A stretch of 32,207 bases of DNA, taken from contig JBKHHW010000020.1 of assembly GCA_046538945.1 (NCBI GenBank), positions 1 through 32,207 on the forward strand. The letters are read 5' to 3'. Origin of the DNA: JAEZKC01 sp046538945. Its GTDB lineage: Bacteria; Fibrobacterota; Chitinivibrionia; Chitinivibrionales; Chitinispirillaceae. This document shows, piece by piece, positions 14,839 through 24,043 of the stretch; position 1 is the stretch's first letter; each line of letters begins with the position of its first letter. Position numbers and translations under genes: made by a program. The notes under the pieces are model-generated. The model saw only the letters and a program-made list of their open reading frames with translations. It had not been told where the DNA came from and ran no database searches.

Positions 14839-16227
14839 TTACCCTTTATAATAACTTACAAACAGTACTGTACTCAGGTTGAAAAAATATGCCGCTGCTG
14901 AGCAGGCTCCTAATCTATAGAGAAAACTGTTCTTATTTTCAATATTGCCGGCCTTTTCCCATTTCCTCAAAACTATCAGCGTAACAAAACTCAAAGCGAT
15001 GTAAGGGATGATGAAGGTTCTGAAACCCGATGCATACACTGTCGGTGAAAAACCCATTATCACTCTCGGGGCAAAACCAAGGCAAAGTACAGCTGTGCAC
15101 AGAACAGAATCAGAACTGTTGTTATCTATCCTTTTCAGCAGCACGTAGAGCCTGTATCCGATCAGAACCGTCACGGAAGTAAACACAGCAGCGGACAGAT
15201 ACAAATGAATTCTGTCAAAATCCGGTATGCCGGCAATGCTCTTTACCCCGTAAAACCTGTCCAATACCATAAACAGCTTGTCCTCTCTGGGCAGCTTAAG
15301 TTGATGGAATGCATTTACCAGACCATAGGAATTCGCTGCTGCTACCACAATAACAAAATCATAATATATCAATTTAGAGCTGGCATGATATTTAACAAGT
15401 AAAACCATTGAAATGATCAGTGCTATCACGGATAGATTTGGTAACGTGAGGTAATGAATCAAACTTGTAGAAAAGCCGAGGGCCAGTTTATCCCAAAATG
15501 AGAGCATTTCAAAATTGGGGAACCAGCGTATAATTTCATACTCGAAACGCTTATCCACACCAGGTGTTGTCATTATGAATACAATACTGGCAAATGCAAC
15601 AGAAAAAAAGATCATACTTAAAAAGTCCAACTGACGCTCAAACAGCAATGACCTTAACAGAACATAGCCGGACACCATAACCAGTACAGCTGCAACCTGC
15701 TCATTGTTTGCAGAAAACAGAAGCATGAAAACGTAGACAAAGATGATCGGTTTCCTGACAGATCTTCTCTCTACAGGCTTCCCGAGAACAGTGCATACAT
15801 ACAAGGCACACGCTACAGGCCATAGAAAATTGATCGACGTGGTAACCCAGCCGGCAGTGGACATATGAAACAACGGATACAGAGATACAACCATAACACT
15901 CCACCAGTCCTTGTCTCTTTCACACCTACCGAATACAAGCTTTTTCAAACTGTATGCAACAAGAACAAGTGCAGCTGAATTCAGCCCCTTCCATACAATC
16001 AGCGGCAACCTCATGAAAATCAAAGTCACCAGCTCAATAACGACCCTTGATGACCAGTTGGTGTATCTCATTTGAAGAAAACCGAACCAATCGCCCTCGT
16101 GTGCCGCCTGCAGAAAAAAAAGGTCATCACCATGGTGATACATCGGAATATGCAAAAGCAGCATCGCGATCCAGAAGACAAAGTAGGGGTTCAGTCTGAA
16201 GAAGAAATTCGGGGTGTTGAGAGTCAT
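14839..16227 (-). CDS. Polytopic membrane protein, GT-C/DUF6056-like, possibly acquired
   Basis: A 462-residue protein with about ten to twelve membrane helices. The first outer loop holds HHGDD (31-35) after helix 1, followed by an aromatic loop with WSSRVVIELV. A short acidic motif there is typical of GT-C-fold glycosyltransferases and of DUF6056/GtrII-like O-antigen modifying proteins. That placement is inference; no motif proves a glycosyltransferase. The gene is visibly more AT-rich than its neighbours and stands alone, with AT-rich flanks on both sides. Its ATG has no good ribosome site. These point to recent transfer or to a surface-antigen gene under variation. It may act on cell-surface polysaccharide or a lipid-linked sugar. 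Confidence 0.62.
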   Translation of the reverse strand: MTLNTPNFFFRLNPYFVFWIAMLLLHIPMYHHGDDLFFLQAAHEGDWFGFLQMRYTNWSSRVVIELVTLIFMRLPLIVWKGLNSAALVLVAYSLKKLVFGRCERDKDWWSVMVVSLYPLFHMSTAGWVTTSINFLWPVACALYVCTVLGKPVERRSVRKPIIFVYVFMLLFSANNEQVAAVLVMVSGYVLLRSLLFERQLDFLSMIFFSVAFASIVFIMTTPGVDKRFEYEIIRWFPNFEMLSFWDKLALGFSTSLIHYLTLPNLSVIALIISMVLLVKYHASSKLIYYDFVIVVAAANSYGLVNAFHQLKLPREDKLFMVLDRFYGVKSIAGIPDFDRIHLYLSAAVFTSVTVLIGYRLYVLLKRIDNNSSDSVLCTAVLCLGFAPRVIMGFSPTVYASGFRTFIIPYIALSFVTLIVLRKWEKAGNIENKNSFLYRLGACSAAAYFFNLSTVLFVSYYKG

Positions 16228-16562
16228 TTCAGATGTATGGCTGGCTGCGTTTTGGTGATTTTAAAGCAATCAATGGCTGACGTTTTCCAGATCTCTGGTA
16301 GTGCGGTTAATTGCTTTTATATTGATAACTTTCAATGTAACATGAATATACTACAGGACACAAATCAGCACCTATTCTTATAGATCTACCTTCCTTTTTA
16401 CTGTCCTCCCCCACTCAAAAGCCCGTATCTTGCCCAGGACTTTTACGGCTTGTGCACAACTGCCTTGAGACACTTCGCTCCACGATAATCCCGTGGGGAA
16501 GCCTTAACATAAGCAGATAAGGAGGATAAGCTCTGAATCGGAAAGAGAGAGAGAGCACCAGT
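16228..16562. other. Intergenic region without a recognised gene
   Basis: About 335 bp between the AT-rich membrane protein gene and the tandem repeats after rodA. The part near 16228-16380 is AT-rich and probably holds the promoter of the membrane protein gene, but I cannot choose a single -35/-10 pair. I see no tRNA, clear terminator or conserved coding frame. Confidence 0.5.
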
Positions 16563-16660
16563 GAACTTTGAACCCTGAACTTTGAACCCTGAACTTTGAA
16601 CCCTGAACTTTGAACCCGGAACTTTGAACCCTGAACTTTGAACCCTGAACTACAGAACCT
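16563..16660. repeat. Tandem array, seven 14-bp units
   Basis: Consensus unit GAACTTTGAACCCT. Units start at 16563, 16577, 16591, 16605, 16619, 16633 and 16647. The fourth differs only in its last base and the seventh is diverged (GAACTACAGAACCT). The last unit touches the rodA stop codon, so the array would lie in the rodA 3' untranslated region. All three frames read through it as repetitive peptide, but no gene uses it. Confidence 0.95.
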
Positions 16661-17936
16661 AGAAGTCCTGACCCGTGAGCCTGGCATTCAGCAGAAGTCC
16701 CACCAGCACCGCCACGGTGATAGTAAAGGACCCTCCATACGAGAGAAACGGAAGAGGCAATCCCGTCACAGGCATCATCCCCACAGTCATGGCAATATTC
16801 ACAAACACGTGAAACGCCAGTATGGAGGATGCGCCGACCGCCACCAGATTTATGTAACGGTTGCGAACCGACTGGGTGACCATGAATCCGCGGATAATGA
16901 GGAAAAGAAACAGAAAGACTACCAGTGAGCAACCGACTACACCGAACTGTTCACCAAGAACCGAAAAAATGAAATCAGTATGCTGCTCCGGAAGAAAAGA
17001 AAGCCGGGTCTGTGTACCCTCCAGATACCCTTTTCCAAAAATATGCCCCGAGCCTATCGCCACTTTCGACTGGATCACCTGATAACCGGCCCCGTAGGGA
17101 TCAGCCTGAGGGTTGATGAAACTTATAATTCTCAGCTTCTGATAATCCTTCAGTACAGAATTCCAGACAATCGTTATGGCAGTTGAAGCGACAAGGTTTG
17201 TAATAATCACACCAACCCAGATAAACAGCGGCGGACGGGTGAAATAGAGAACAGCAATAACCGCCAGGAAAAAAACGCCCCAGGGCGCAGCTTCCAGAAA
17301 ACCCCAGTCGGTTCCGCTGCTGTAGGAAAGCAGAAGCGGAATGGCAGACAGCATCAGAGATATTCCCGGTGAGACGATGTAGAAAAGTTCCAAAAGAGTG
17401 AGTCCCCCCCAGTAGAACATCGGCAACGCCATTGCACAGAACACCAGAGCGGTTCCCAAATCGGGCTGTTTCATTACCAGACCGAAGGGAATCAAAATCA
17501 ACAACCCGGGGACAATGAAAGAGGAAATTCTGTAGAGAGACACCGTTTTTTCACCCAGATAGCGGGCCAGAGCCAGAAGCAAGCCCACTTTGGCGAATTC
17601 TGAAGGCTGGACTCTGATCCCGCCGATCGGTATCCAGCGCTCCGCCCCCTTGGCTTCCACTCCGGTTGCAACCGCAACTACCAGCAGAGCAAGGGAAAGT
17701 CCGTACAACAGGTAGGTCCCCTCAAAAATGATATACCCCGGAATGGATACTATAGCCAAAACAATCATAAGGGCCATCAAAACCCAGATAATCTGCTGCT
17801 TGAAAATCCCGGCAAGCGGCCCGGTCTGATGTATATAGGTGGCACTGTAGACAAGAAAAATTCCTATAACCCATAGCGCTATAGCAGAGACAAACAGAGA
17901 GAAATCAAAGCGCCCCTTTTTGTGAAGCTCATCCAT
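16659..17936 (-). CDS. rodA: Peptidoglycan glycosyltransferase RodA (SEDS family)
   Basis: A 425-residue polytopic SEDS protein that polymerises glycan strands from lipid II during side-wall elongation, working with PBP2. Features of the FtsW/RodA/SpoVE family are clear: GAERWIPIGGIRVQPSEFAKVGLLLALARYL, then MKQPDLGTALVF, and near the C-terminus GAGYQVIQSKVAIGSGHIFGKG and GLPLPFLSYGGS. Start: ATG 17936 has GGGGAG at good spacing and begins MDELHKKGRFDFS; an ATG at 17978 is open but lacks a site. It follows the PBP2 gene after 88 bp, the last gene of the mre operon. Classification as RodA, not FtsW, rests on this context. Its stop abuts the 14-bp repeats. Confidence 0.94.
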   Translation of the reverse strand: MDELHKKGRFDFSLFVSAIALWVIGIFLVYSATYIHQTGPLAGIFKQQIIWVLMALMIVLAIVSIPGYIIFEGTYLLYGLSLALLVVAVATGVEAKGAERWIPIGGIRVQPSEFAKVGLLLALARYLGEKTVSLYRISSFIVPGLLILIPFGLVMKQPDLGTALVFCAMALPMFYWGGLTLLELFYIVSPGISLMLSAIPLLLSYSSGTDWGFLEAAPWGVFFLAVIAVLYFTRPPLFIWVGVIITNLVASTAITIVWNSVLKDYQKLRIISFINPQADPYGAGYQVIQSKVAIGSGHIFGKGYLEGTQTRLSFLPEQHTDFIFSVLGEQFGVVGCSLVVFLFLFLIIRGFMVTQSVRNRYINLVAVGASSILAFHVFVNIAMTVGMMPVTGLPLPFLSYGGSFTITVAVLVGLLLNARLTGQDF

Positions 17937-18024
17937 AAGCACTCCCCACCCATCGAGAAGCAGCATAAGCCGATGCATACACTACCCTGAGCTCTAAATT
18001 CAACATTGACCCAGTCATGACCCC

Positions 18025-19908
18025 CTACCTCCCCTCCTTAGGCTCTTCACCAGGATTATACTTCCGGTGAATCCTCTTTCCTTGCTCTGTCTGCGAAAAG
18101 AAATACCGAAGTACCTCTCCGCCCACAGGAGCAGCGACCGCCCCGCCCCCTCCAGCATTCTCAACCACCACAGCAATAGCTATCACCGGATTATCCAATG
18201 GCGCGACTCCCACAAACAACGCATGGGACAGATCACCATGAGGATTCTGTGCGCTTCCGGTCTTCCCGCCTACAGGAATACCCTCAACACCGGCCCTCCA
18301 GCCGGTACCGCCCGGTTTCACCACCGCACCAATTGCCTCACGGGTGATTTCCATCGAAGAGTCATCCACATTCAGACTGCTGAGCACCGAAGGAGACCTC
18401 CGACTGACCACCGAACCATCACCGCTCCGCTCCTCCTTAAGGACATGAGGCTGGTAGATCGACTCGCCGTTTCCCATACCCCCGATCATCAATGCAAGCT
18501 GAAGAGGAGTGAGGACCTGCTGCTGCCCGATTGCCAGATCGAGCACCAGCCCCTGAGTCCAGCGCCACCCCCGCTTTGCGAAACGCTTGTTGTACGCCTC
18601 CTCACCGGAAAGATAGCCCTCCTTCTCTCCCGGAAGATCAATACCCGTAATCTGCCCGAGACAGAACATCCTGGCATAATGATTTATCAGTTCATCCCCT
18701 ACCCTGGGGCCCAGCTGATAAAAATAGATATTGCAGGATTGCTGCATTGCGGATATGTAATTGACATTCCCATGTCCGCTGGCTTTCCAGCATCTTGCCA
18801 CACGGTTTCCAAAACGGTATCTTCCTCTGCAGGGAACCGGCATTCGAGTATCCCGAGTGATTTTCCCGGTGGCGAGCCCTGCTATTCCGCTGAGCGGTTT
18901 GAAGGTGGAGCCGGGCGGATAGGTGCCGGAGATTGTCCGGTTGTTCAGAGGCAGATTACCGTCGGTAGCCACTTTAGCCCACGTCTTGCTCCTGACCGAA
19001 GATGCCGCGGAGAAGATGTTGGCATCGATACCGGGATTGCTGAACACCACCAGGACCTCTCCGTTGCGGGGATCCAGAGCAATGATGGCCCCCTTCAGCG
19101 AGTCGGGGAAAGCCTCAGCCGCCGCTTTCTGCAGCCGGGCATCGAGAGTGAGGTGAAGATCATTGCCGGGTACAGGATCTATTCTGGGATACTCGGTGAT
19201 AGGCCCCAGACTCTGCCCGTAGGCATTGACCTCCACATACTCCCTGCCGCATCTGCCCCTCATTATCGACTCGTATTTTCGCTCAAGCCCCGATCTGCCG
19301 ATCAGATCACCCCAGAAATAATCCTGCTTTTTGAGCGAGTCGAACTCTTTTTCCGGAATTTCGCCCATGTACCCGACCACATGAAACGCCGCTTCCCCCA
19401 GCGGATACTCTCTTCTGGATTCCGTTTCCACGATGATCCCGGGAAGCTCCATCGAGTGCTCCTCCACGATACTCACCACCTCGATGGATACATCCTCCTT
19501 TATTCTGGTGATATCGAACCGCCGGGAGAAAGCCCTCTGGATCTGCTCCACTAATTCAGTGCTGTCAAAAACAGCCTCTCCATTCACATCACGAATGCGG
19601 CATAATGCCTCGACAACTTTTTCCCGGTTCCTAAGCTTATGGGGAAGAACGCAGATGGAGTATGAGGGGCGGTTACGGGCCAGGACCACGCCGTTTCTAT
19701 CATAAATCCGTCCCCGTGGCGGAACGATCACCTTCTGACGCATGCTGTTTTCATTCGAAAGACGAATATTGACTTGCGCTTCAATGACCTGGATGTGAAC
19801 CAGACGAAGCACAAGGACAACAAAACACAGGGATACGAACACCGAAAGAAGAAAACTCTTCACCCGACGTTCCTGCTGGTCGTCCTGTAATCTTTTTCCG
19901 AATGGCAT
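18025..19908 (-). CDS. mrdA: Penicillin-binding protein 2 (elongasome transpeptidase)
   Basis: A 627-residue class B PBP. One N-terminal membrane helix (about 18-38) is followed by the PBP dimerisation region with VIVPPRGRIYDRNGVVLARN (60-79). The transpeptidase domain has all three active-site motifs: STFK (334-337, Ser334), SCN (391-393) and KTG (549-551). The remaining segments are intact, so it should be active in crosslinking peptidoglycan as RodA's partner. Length is normal for PBP2. ATG 19908 follows the mreD stop by eight bases. The order mreB-mreC-mreD-PBP2-rodA is the standard elongasome operon. The C-terminus is basic and short. Confidence 0.96.
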   Translation of the reverse strand: MPFGKRLQDDQQERRVKSFLLSVFVSLCFVVLVLRLVHIQVIEAQVNIRLSNENSMRQKVIVPPRGRIYDRNGVVLARNRPSYSICVLPHKLRNREKVVEALCRIRDVNGEAVFDSTELVEQIQRAFSRRFDITRIKEDVSIEVVSIVEEHSMELPGIIVETESRREYPLGEAAFHVVGYMGEIPEKEFDSLKKQDYFWGDLIGRSGLERKYESIMRGRCGREYVEVNAYGQSLGPITEYPRIDPVPGNDLHLTLDARLQKAAAEAFPDSLKGAIIALDPRNGEVLVVFSNPGIDANIFSAASSVRSKTWAKVATDGNLPLNNRTISGTYPPGSTFKPLSGIAGLATGKITRDTRMPVPCRGRYRFGNRVARCWKASGHGNVNYISAMQQSCNIYFYQLGPRVGDELINHYARMFCLGQITGIDLPGEKEGYLSGEEAYNKRFAKRGWRWTQGLVLDLAIGQQQVLTPLQLALMIGGMGNGESIYQPHVLKEERSGDGSVVSRRSPSVLSSLNVDDSSMEITREAIGAVVKPGGTGWRAGVEGIPVGGKTGSAQNPHGDLSHALFVGVAPLDNPVIAIAVVVENAGGGGAVAAPVGGEVLRYFFSQTEQGKRIHRKYNPGEEPKEGR

Positions 19909-19916
19909 CTGCTGTA

Positions 19917-20414
19917 CTAGCGCCTGGTGACAGGCTGGATAACATTGTCCCAGACAAAGGGCACAATGGCAAAGACAAGCGAATACATGGCCCGGGGCAA
20001 AGTGGCTGTAAGCAGCTCTCCCGCAACCAGGTTCAACGGGTCTCCCATTTTGACTATCTGCACGGTCATCACAACCGCATCATTGACCGCAAATATCATT
20101 ATTAAAAGCACGGCCTGCAGAACCGGATCGAGGCGGATCACTTTTTCATTGAACAGGCCCGCTAAAAAACCCACAATCGTCTTGGCCAAAGCATTCTGCC
20201 CGAGAATTTCAGCAGAGAAGAGATCCTGTCCCAATCCCAGCAAAAAGCCGATATACACTCCCGGCATCACCCCCGCTTTAATGGAAAGCAGAAAGAGAAC
20301 GAGGAGGATCAGATCGGGCTGCACCCCGAAGATTTTGACATAAGGGACAAGCGTACTCTGCAGAATGAAGCAGAGAAGAAAGAGGCCGGTCCATTTCCAG
20401 ATCTTTGTAGTCAT
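19917..20414 (-). CDS. mreD: Rod shape-determining protein MreD
   Basis: A 165-residue very hydrophobic protein with five or six predicted membrane helices, the MreD topology and length. LILLVLFLLSIKAGVMPGVYIGFLLGLGQDLFS matches the family's central region, with the conserved G-x-x-x-D. MreD proteins are poorly conserved, so the call leans on position. The start overlaps the mreC stop as ATGA (20414-20411), which indicates translational coupling. It helps link MreB filaments to the synthesis enzymes in the inner membrane. Confidence 0.91.
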   Translation of the reverse strand: MTTKIWKWTGLFLLCFILQSTLVPYVKIFGVQPDLILLVLFLLSIKAGVMPGVYIGFLLGLGQDLFSAEILGQNALAKTIVGFLAGLFNEKVIRLDPVLQAVLLIMIFAVNDAVVMTVQIVKMGDPLNLVAGELLTATLPRAMYSLVFAIVPFVWDNVIQPVTRR

Positions 20415-21244
20415 TCCAACACTTCTAACGAATCCAGTTCAGAACGAAACGTCGCCCACCGCGGGGCAAGACGCATGATAAATAACTCTTCCAATTTGTC
20501 GAATCTCACCGTCAGATCAAGAAACGCTTTTTTGAAAAGAGGGTTGTGGTTATCCCTGATCTCAGAAACGACTCCCACCACCAAACCTTTGGGATAGACA
20601 CCGCCCAGACCGGAAGTGACAACAGTGTCACCCGCCTGAACATCCTCATGGCTTCTGAGCCTTACAAAGAAATCGTTTCCGTTTTCCGTTTCCATGATTC
20701 CCACAGTCCTGGTTCTCTGGCAGAGTACGCTGGTGCGGTTGGAGGGATCCCTGAGCAGCTGCACCAGACTCATGTTTCCCATCACCTGCACCACTTTACC
20801 CACCACTCCATGCTCCCCGACCAGCGGCATATACTGAAGCACCCCCTGCCTCCGTCCCGCATCCACCACTATGCTTCTGTAGAACTGGGAGGGATCACGG
20901 GCAATGACTCTCACCGGAACAAGTTCATAAGGAGTCTGTTCGGCAAAGTGCAGAAGTCCCCGGAGGCGCTGATTTTCCAGAGCCTGTTCCCTGAGGAGCT
21001 GTATTCTGGCGCTGGTCTGGGCGAGTTCCTTTTTGAGCCGTTTGTTTTCCGAATAGATGTTTCCTATGTGAGAAAGCTGGCTTACTGTGATATGGGCAGG
21101 GTAAAAAAGTGTGAACTTCAGGTAACGAGCCGTAGTAGCCTGCATTTCCGGACTCTGGGATATCATAATCAAACTGAGCACTGTCGTGAAAAGCAGCGAA
21201 CAGATATTGCGGTTACGAATTACAAACTCAAGAATCCAATGCAT
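20411..21244 (-). CDS. mreC: Rod shape-determining protein MreC
   Basis: A 277-residue protein with one N-terminal membrane helix (about 16-34), a coiled coil (about 60-95, HIGNIYSENKRLKKELAQT and what follows) and the periplasmic beta domain. Family segments are VRVIARDPSQFYRSIVVDAGRRQGV, MPLVGEHGVVGKV, LLRDPSNRTSV and GDTVVTSGLGGVYPKGLVVG. MreC is the periplasmic scaffold that activates PBP2-RodA. ATG 21244 with AGGTGA upstream is preferred; a GTG at 21259 would add five residues. It follows mreB after about 80 bp and overlaps mreD. Confidence 0.94.
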   Translation of the reverse strand: MHWILEFVIRNRNICSLLFTTVLSLIMISQSPEMQATTARYLKFTLFYPAHITVSQLSHIGNIYSENKRLKKELAQTSARIQLLREQALENQRLRGLLHFAEQTPYELVPVRVIARDPSQFYRSIVVDAGRRQGVLQYMPLVGEHGVVGKVVQVMGNMSLVQLLRDPSNRTSVLCQRTRTVGIMETENGNDFFVRLRSHEDVQAGDTVVTSGLGGVYPKGLVVGVVSEIRDNHNPLFKKAFLDLTVRFDKLEELFIMRLAPRWATFRSELDSLEVLE

Positions 21245-21325
21245 GCGGGAGCACTTCACCTGCCGGAAATTTCTGACTCCGACTCTTCTGAAATCGTTAT
21301 GTTTAGTGCACCCTGAGGTGCACTC

Positions 21326-22360
21326 TTATCTGCTTCTTCTACCGGTGGACATTAAAACAGGATGGAATCTGTCCAACTCTTCAATGATTTTCAGCGACCC
21401 ACGGGCCACACAGGTCAAGGGATCATCGATCACATTGACCGGAAGATTTGTTTCCTGACGAATCCGTTCATCCAGACCTCTCAAAAGCGAACTTCCTCCG
21501 GTCATGATTATGCCCTTATCGAGAATATCGGCGGAAAGTTCCGGAGGTGTCTGCTCCAGAGCCTGCTTGACAGCCTCGATAATTGTGGAAATAGGCTCGT
21601 TTAGAGCATCGCGGATTTCAGTGGAGGTGATCCTGAGTGTTTTGGGAATACCCGCAACCAGATCACGCCCCTTCACCTCCATCTCAAGCTCATCCTCCAT
21701 AGGAAAAGCCGAACCGATCTGAATCTTGATCTGCTCGGCGGTACTTTCCCCCACCAGCAGATTGTAAGTCTTTTTGAGATACGATACGATCGCTTCATCT
21801 ATCTCATCACCACCGATACGCACCGACATGTCGCACACCATTCCACTCAGAGCCAGAACTGCAATTTCTGCAGTTCCACCACCGATATCGATCACCATGT
21901 TCCCTGAAGGCTCGTTTACGGGAATACCCATTCCGATTGCTGATGCCATCGGCTCGGCGACCAGATACACCTCACGCACCCCGGCACTCTCCGCGGAATC
22001 CACCACCGCACGCTTCTCCACCTCGGTTATTCCGGAGGGAACCCCGATCACCGCCCTGGGCCGGAAGTAAAAGCGGTACTTCTGCACCTTGCGGATGAAA
22101 TACTTGAGCATCTGCTCAACAAGATCAAAATCCGCAATCACCCCGTCCTTCATGGGACGGATCGCCTCGATCTCCCCGGGGGTACGGCCGAGCATTCGCT
22201 TGGCTTCAAGACCGATGGCCACAACTCTCTTTGTATTCTTGTCCACTGCAACCACCGAGGGCTCGTCAATCAGTAAACCTCTGCCTTTTACATAGACCAG
22301 TGTGTTTGCAGTACCGAGATCTATCCCAAGATCACTTGACAACAAAGGGAAAAGTGCCAT
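21326..22360 (-). CDS. mreB: Rod shape-determining protein MreB
   Basis: A 344-residue actin-family ATPase that forms filaments under the inner membrane and guides elongation. It begins MALFPLLSSDLGIDLGTANT, with the phosphate-1 loop, and has VIDIGGGTAEIAVL as phosphate-2, VAEPMASAIGMGIPV, and IIMTGGSSLLRGLDERI as the adenosine motif. Length and motif order are exactly as in MreB; the hydrophobic N-terminus fits membrane contact. First gene of the elongasome operon, with its own promoter about 60 bp upstream. The order and content match typical rod-shaped bacteria, so the cell is probably rod-like or at least elongates. Confidence 0.97.
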   Translation of the reverse strand: MALFPLLSSDLGIDLGTANTLVYVKGRGLLIDEPSVVAVDKNTKRVVAIGLEAKRMLGRTPGEIEAIRPMKDGVIADFDLVEQMLKYFIRKVQKYRFYFRPRAVIGVPSGITEVEKRAVVDSAESAGVREVYLVAEPMASAIGMGIPVNEPSGNMVIDIGGGTAEIAVLALSGMVCDMSVRIGGDEIDEAIVSYLKKTYNLLVGESTAEQIKIQIGSAFPMEDELEMEVKGRDLVAGIPKTLRITSTEIRDALNEPISTIIEAVKQALEQTPPELSADILDKGIIMTGGSSLLRGLDERIRQETNLPVNVIDDPLTCVARGSLKIIEELDRFHPVLMSTGRRSR

Positions 22361-22417
22361 ATCCTCGCCTCGAAAATTTCTGGTTAAGACTTCTTACAAG
22401 TAAGAACGCCCATGTTG

Positions 22418-22447
22418 ATTATAATATTGTAATCATGAAAAATACAA
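22418..22447 (-). promoter_or_regulatory. Putative promoter of the mre operon
   Basis: A perfect TATAAT on the minus strand (22423-22418), with a weak TTGTAT 18 bp upstream (22447-22442). The predicted leader of about 50 bases holds a 6-bp hairpin TTCTTA-CTTG-TAAGAA (22406-22391). The strong -10 supports it; the -35 is poor. Confidence 0.5.
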
Positions 22448-22522
22448 CAGTTTGCATTTCTGCGGTAGTCAAATATGAAAATAAAGCAAAAGCGCTGAAA
22501 ACTTCACCTGAACAGAACCGGC

Positions 22523-24031
22523 CTACTCTCCCGAAGAAGACTCCATTTCATCTTGGGATACACTCTCATCGTCTTGCGTCTGTCCTGCTCTTTTCTCCCC
22601 GACACCACCCTCTTCAGAAGTATCAGCATCATCCTGTACTTCAGATCCTTCCTTCTCAGACTCGGAAGAAGGCTGCTTCCCCTCCTCTTCCACAACAGTT
22701 TCCTCCGGAGCCTCACCCTTTCCTTCGCTAACTGATTCGCTACCCCCGGAGGCATCCGCTGAGTCCGAATCACTCTCCTGCTCGGAACCTGTCTGCTCAA
22801 GTTCTTCACTCCCCTCCTGAGCATCCTCATCCTCCACGGCTGCTTTCTTCGAACCGCTCGCAGAATCATCTCCAACCAGCTCCTCTTGCGACTCCAGCGG
22901 CTCCCCGAGATTCTCAGACCCTTTTCCCACACTCTTTCCGGGCTCCTCCCCGGCCTCTTCAACAGAGGCACTGGAATCAGATTTTTCCACCGGTTCTTCC
23001 ACCACTTCGATCGCTTCCTCCGGAGCCGACTCTTCTTCCGCAACATCCACAGCTTTCGTGTCCGGAACCGAAGCCTCTTTTGGCTGTGGCTTTGTCGAAC
23101 GGCCACCACCCAGGGAGTAGGTAAACGCCATATTCCACTTCATATCGTAATCATCAACCAGAACTACCGGGATAAACGCCGCGTCAAAAGAGATGTTATC
23201 AATATTGAGTCCAACTCCCAGAGAGATCACTTCCGTTTCCATCCCCAGACGCTTACCCATCCTCACCGCTACCGAAGGCAGCACATTGACCTCCACTCCC
23301 AGGGGAAAAGTCACACTACCGTCCTCGTCCCTGTACACCGCATCAAGCGCAACCGTGTAGGGAAGCGAATTCACAGTGTCCTTCCAGGCCGCCCCGGCCC
23401 TGGCCCATCGGGGAATCCGCCCCTTCTGCCAGGTCGAATCGCTGTTGAGAAATCCTCTGCTCATACCGATCCCGTGAAAACCGGACATACCGAAATCCAA
23501 CTTACCGGGGATAGCCCTGAACCCCAGCCCTCCACTCATCGAAAACGCATGAACAGTGCTGTAATGGCCGATCCTGTCCTGCACCGCATTGAAACTGACC
23601 GCCAGCGAATAACGGTCCCGCATGAATCCCGCGTTGAAAGAACCCGATGTGGTGTTGTTGGCCATGCTCGAACCGAACCCGTGCTCATCTCTGGTTTGGA
23701 AGTCAACAGCACTGGAATAGATTCCCATCCCCAGGAAATATTCAGAAATCAGAATGGATGATTCGATTCCACCCCTCTGCACTCCACCGGGCATCTGGCC
23801 GAACTCAATGGACACAAAGGGGATCTGGGAAAAGAACATCCGGGCCGGATTGTAGAACTGGAACCCGGAGCCGCCCAGAGCCGTACCGGCCGTTCCCATG
23901 GCCGAAATGCGCGGACTGACCGGCTCCTCAAGCATCAAAAAGCCGTAACCACGATTTTCCCTGGCAAAAAGCACCACGCAGCTTACCAGCAGAACAAGCC
24001 CTGTTTTTCCAAACATTTTACGACAACTCAT
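22523..24031 (-). CDS. PorV/PorQ-like outer-membrane protein with long acidic tail
   Basis: A 502-residue protein. A signal peptide (core LVLLVSCVVLFA) is followed by EEPVSPRISAMGTAGTALGGSGFQFYNPARM, the opening of PorV/PorQ and related FadL-like barrels (S-x-AMG-A-x-A and YNPA). The beta-barrel runs to about residue 310, ending KWNMAFTYSLGGG. The last ~190 residues have a quite different make-up: Glu, Ser, Asp and Gly with almost no hydrophobic residue, so very likely disordered and strongly negative. ATG 24031 has GAGGA nine bases upstream; a TTG at 24040 is less likely. It lies directly after a sister PorV/PorQ-like gene. A role in outer-membrane export or anchoring is inferred from the family. 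Confidence 0.75.
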   Translation of the reverse strand: MSCRKMFGKTGLVLLVSCVVLFARENRGYGFLMLEEPVSPRISAMGTAGTALGGSGFQFYNPARMFFSQIPFVSIEFGQMPGGVQRGGIESSILISEYFLGMGIYSSAVDFQTRDEHGFGSSMANNTTSGSFNAGFMRDRYSLAVSFNAVQDRIGHYSTVHAFSMSGGLGFRAIPGKLDFGMSGFHGIGMSRGFLNSDSTWQKGRIPRWARAGAAWKDTVNSLPYTVALDAVYRDEDGSVTFPLGVEVNVLPSVAVRMGKRLGMETEVISLGVGLNIDNISFDAAFIPVVLVDDYDMKWNMAFTYSLGGGRSTKPQPKEASVPDTKAVDVAEEESAPEEAIEVVEEPVEKSDSSASVEEAGEEPGKSVGKGSENLGEPLESQEELVGDDSASGSKKAAVEDEDAQEGSEELEQTGSEQESDSDSADASGGSESVSEGKGEAPEETVVEEEGKQPSSESEKEGSEVQDDADTSEEGGVGEKRAGQTQDDESVSQDEMESSSGE

Positions 24032-24043
24032 TATGAACAATCC

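Noticed and set aside
16563..16660. Possible CRISPR array
   Set aside because: The 14-bp units are contiguous with no spacers and no cas genes are nearby; this is a simple tandem repeat.
18067..19554. A 495-codon open frame on the plus strand
   Set aside because: It lies wholly antisense to the PBP2 gene, which has all catalytic motifs; the antisense translation has no domain or sensible composition.
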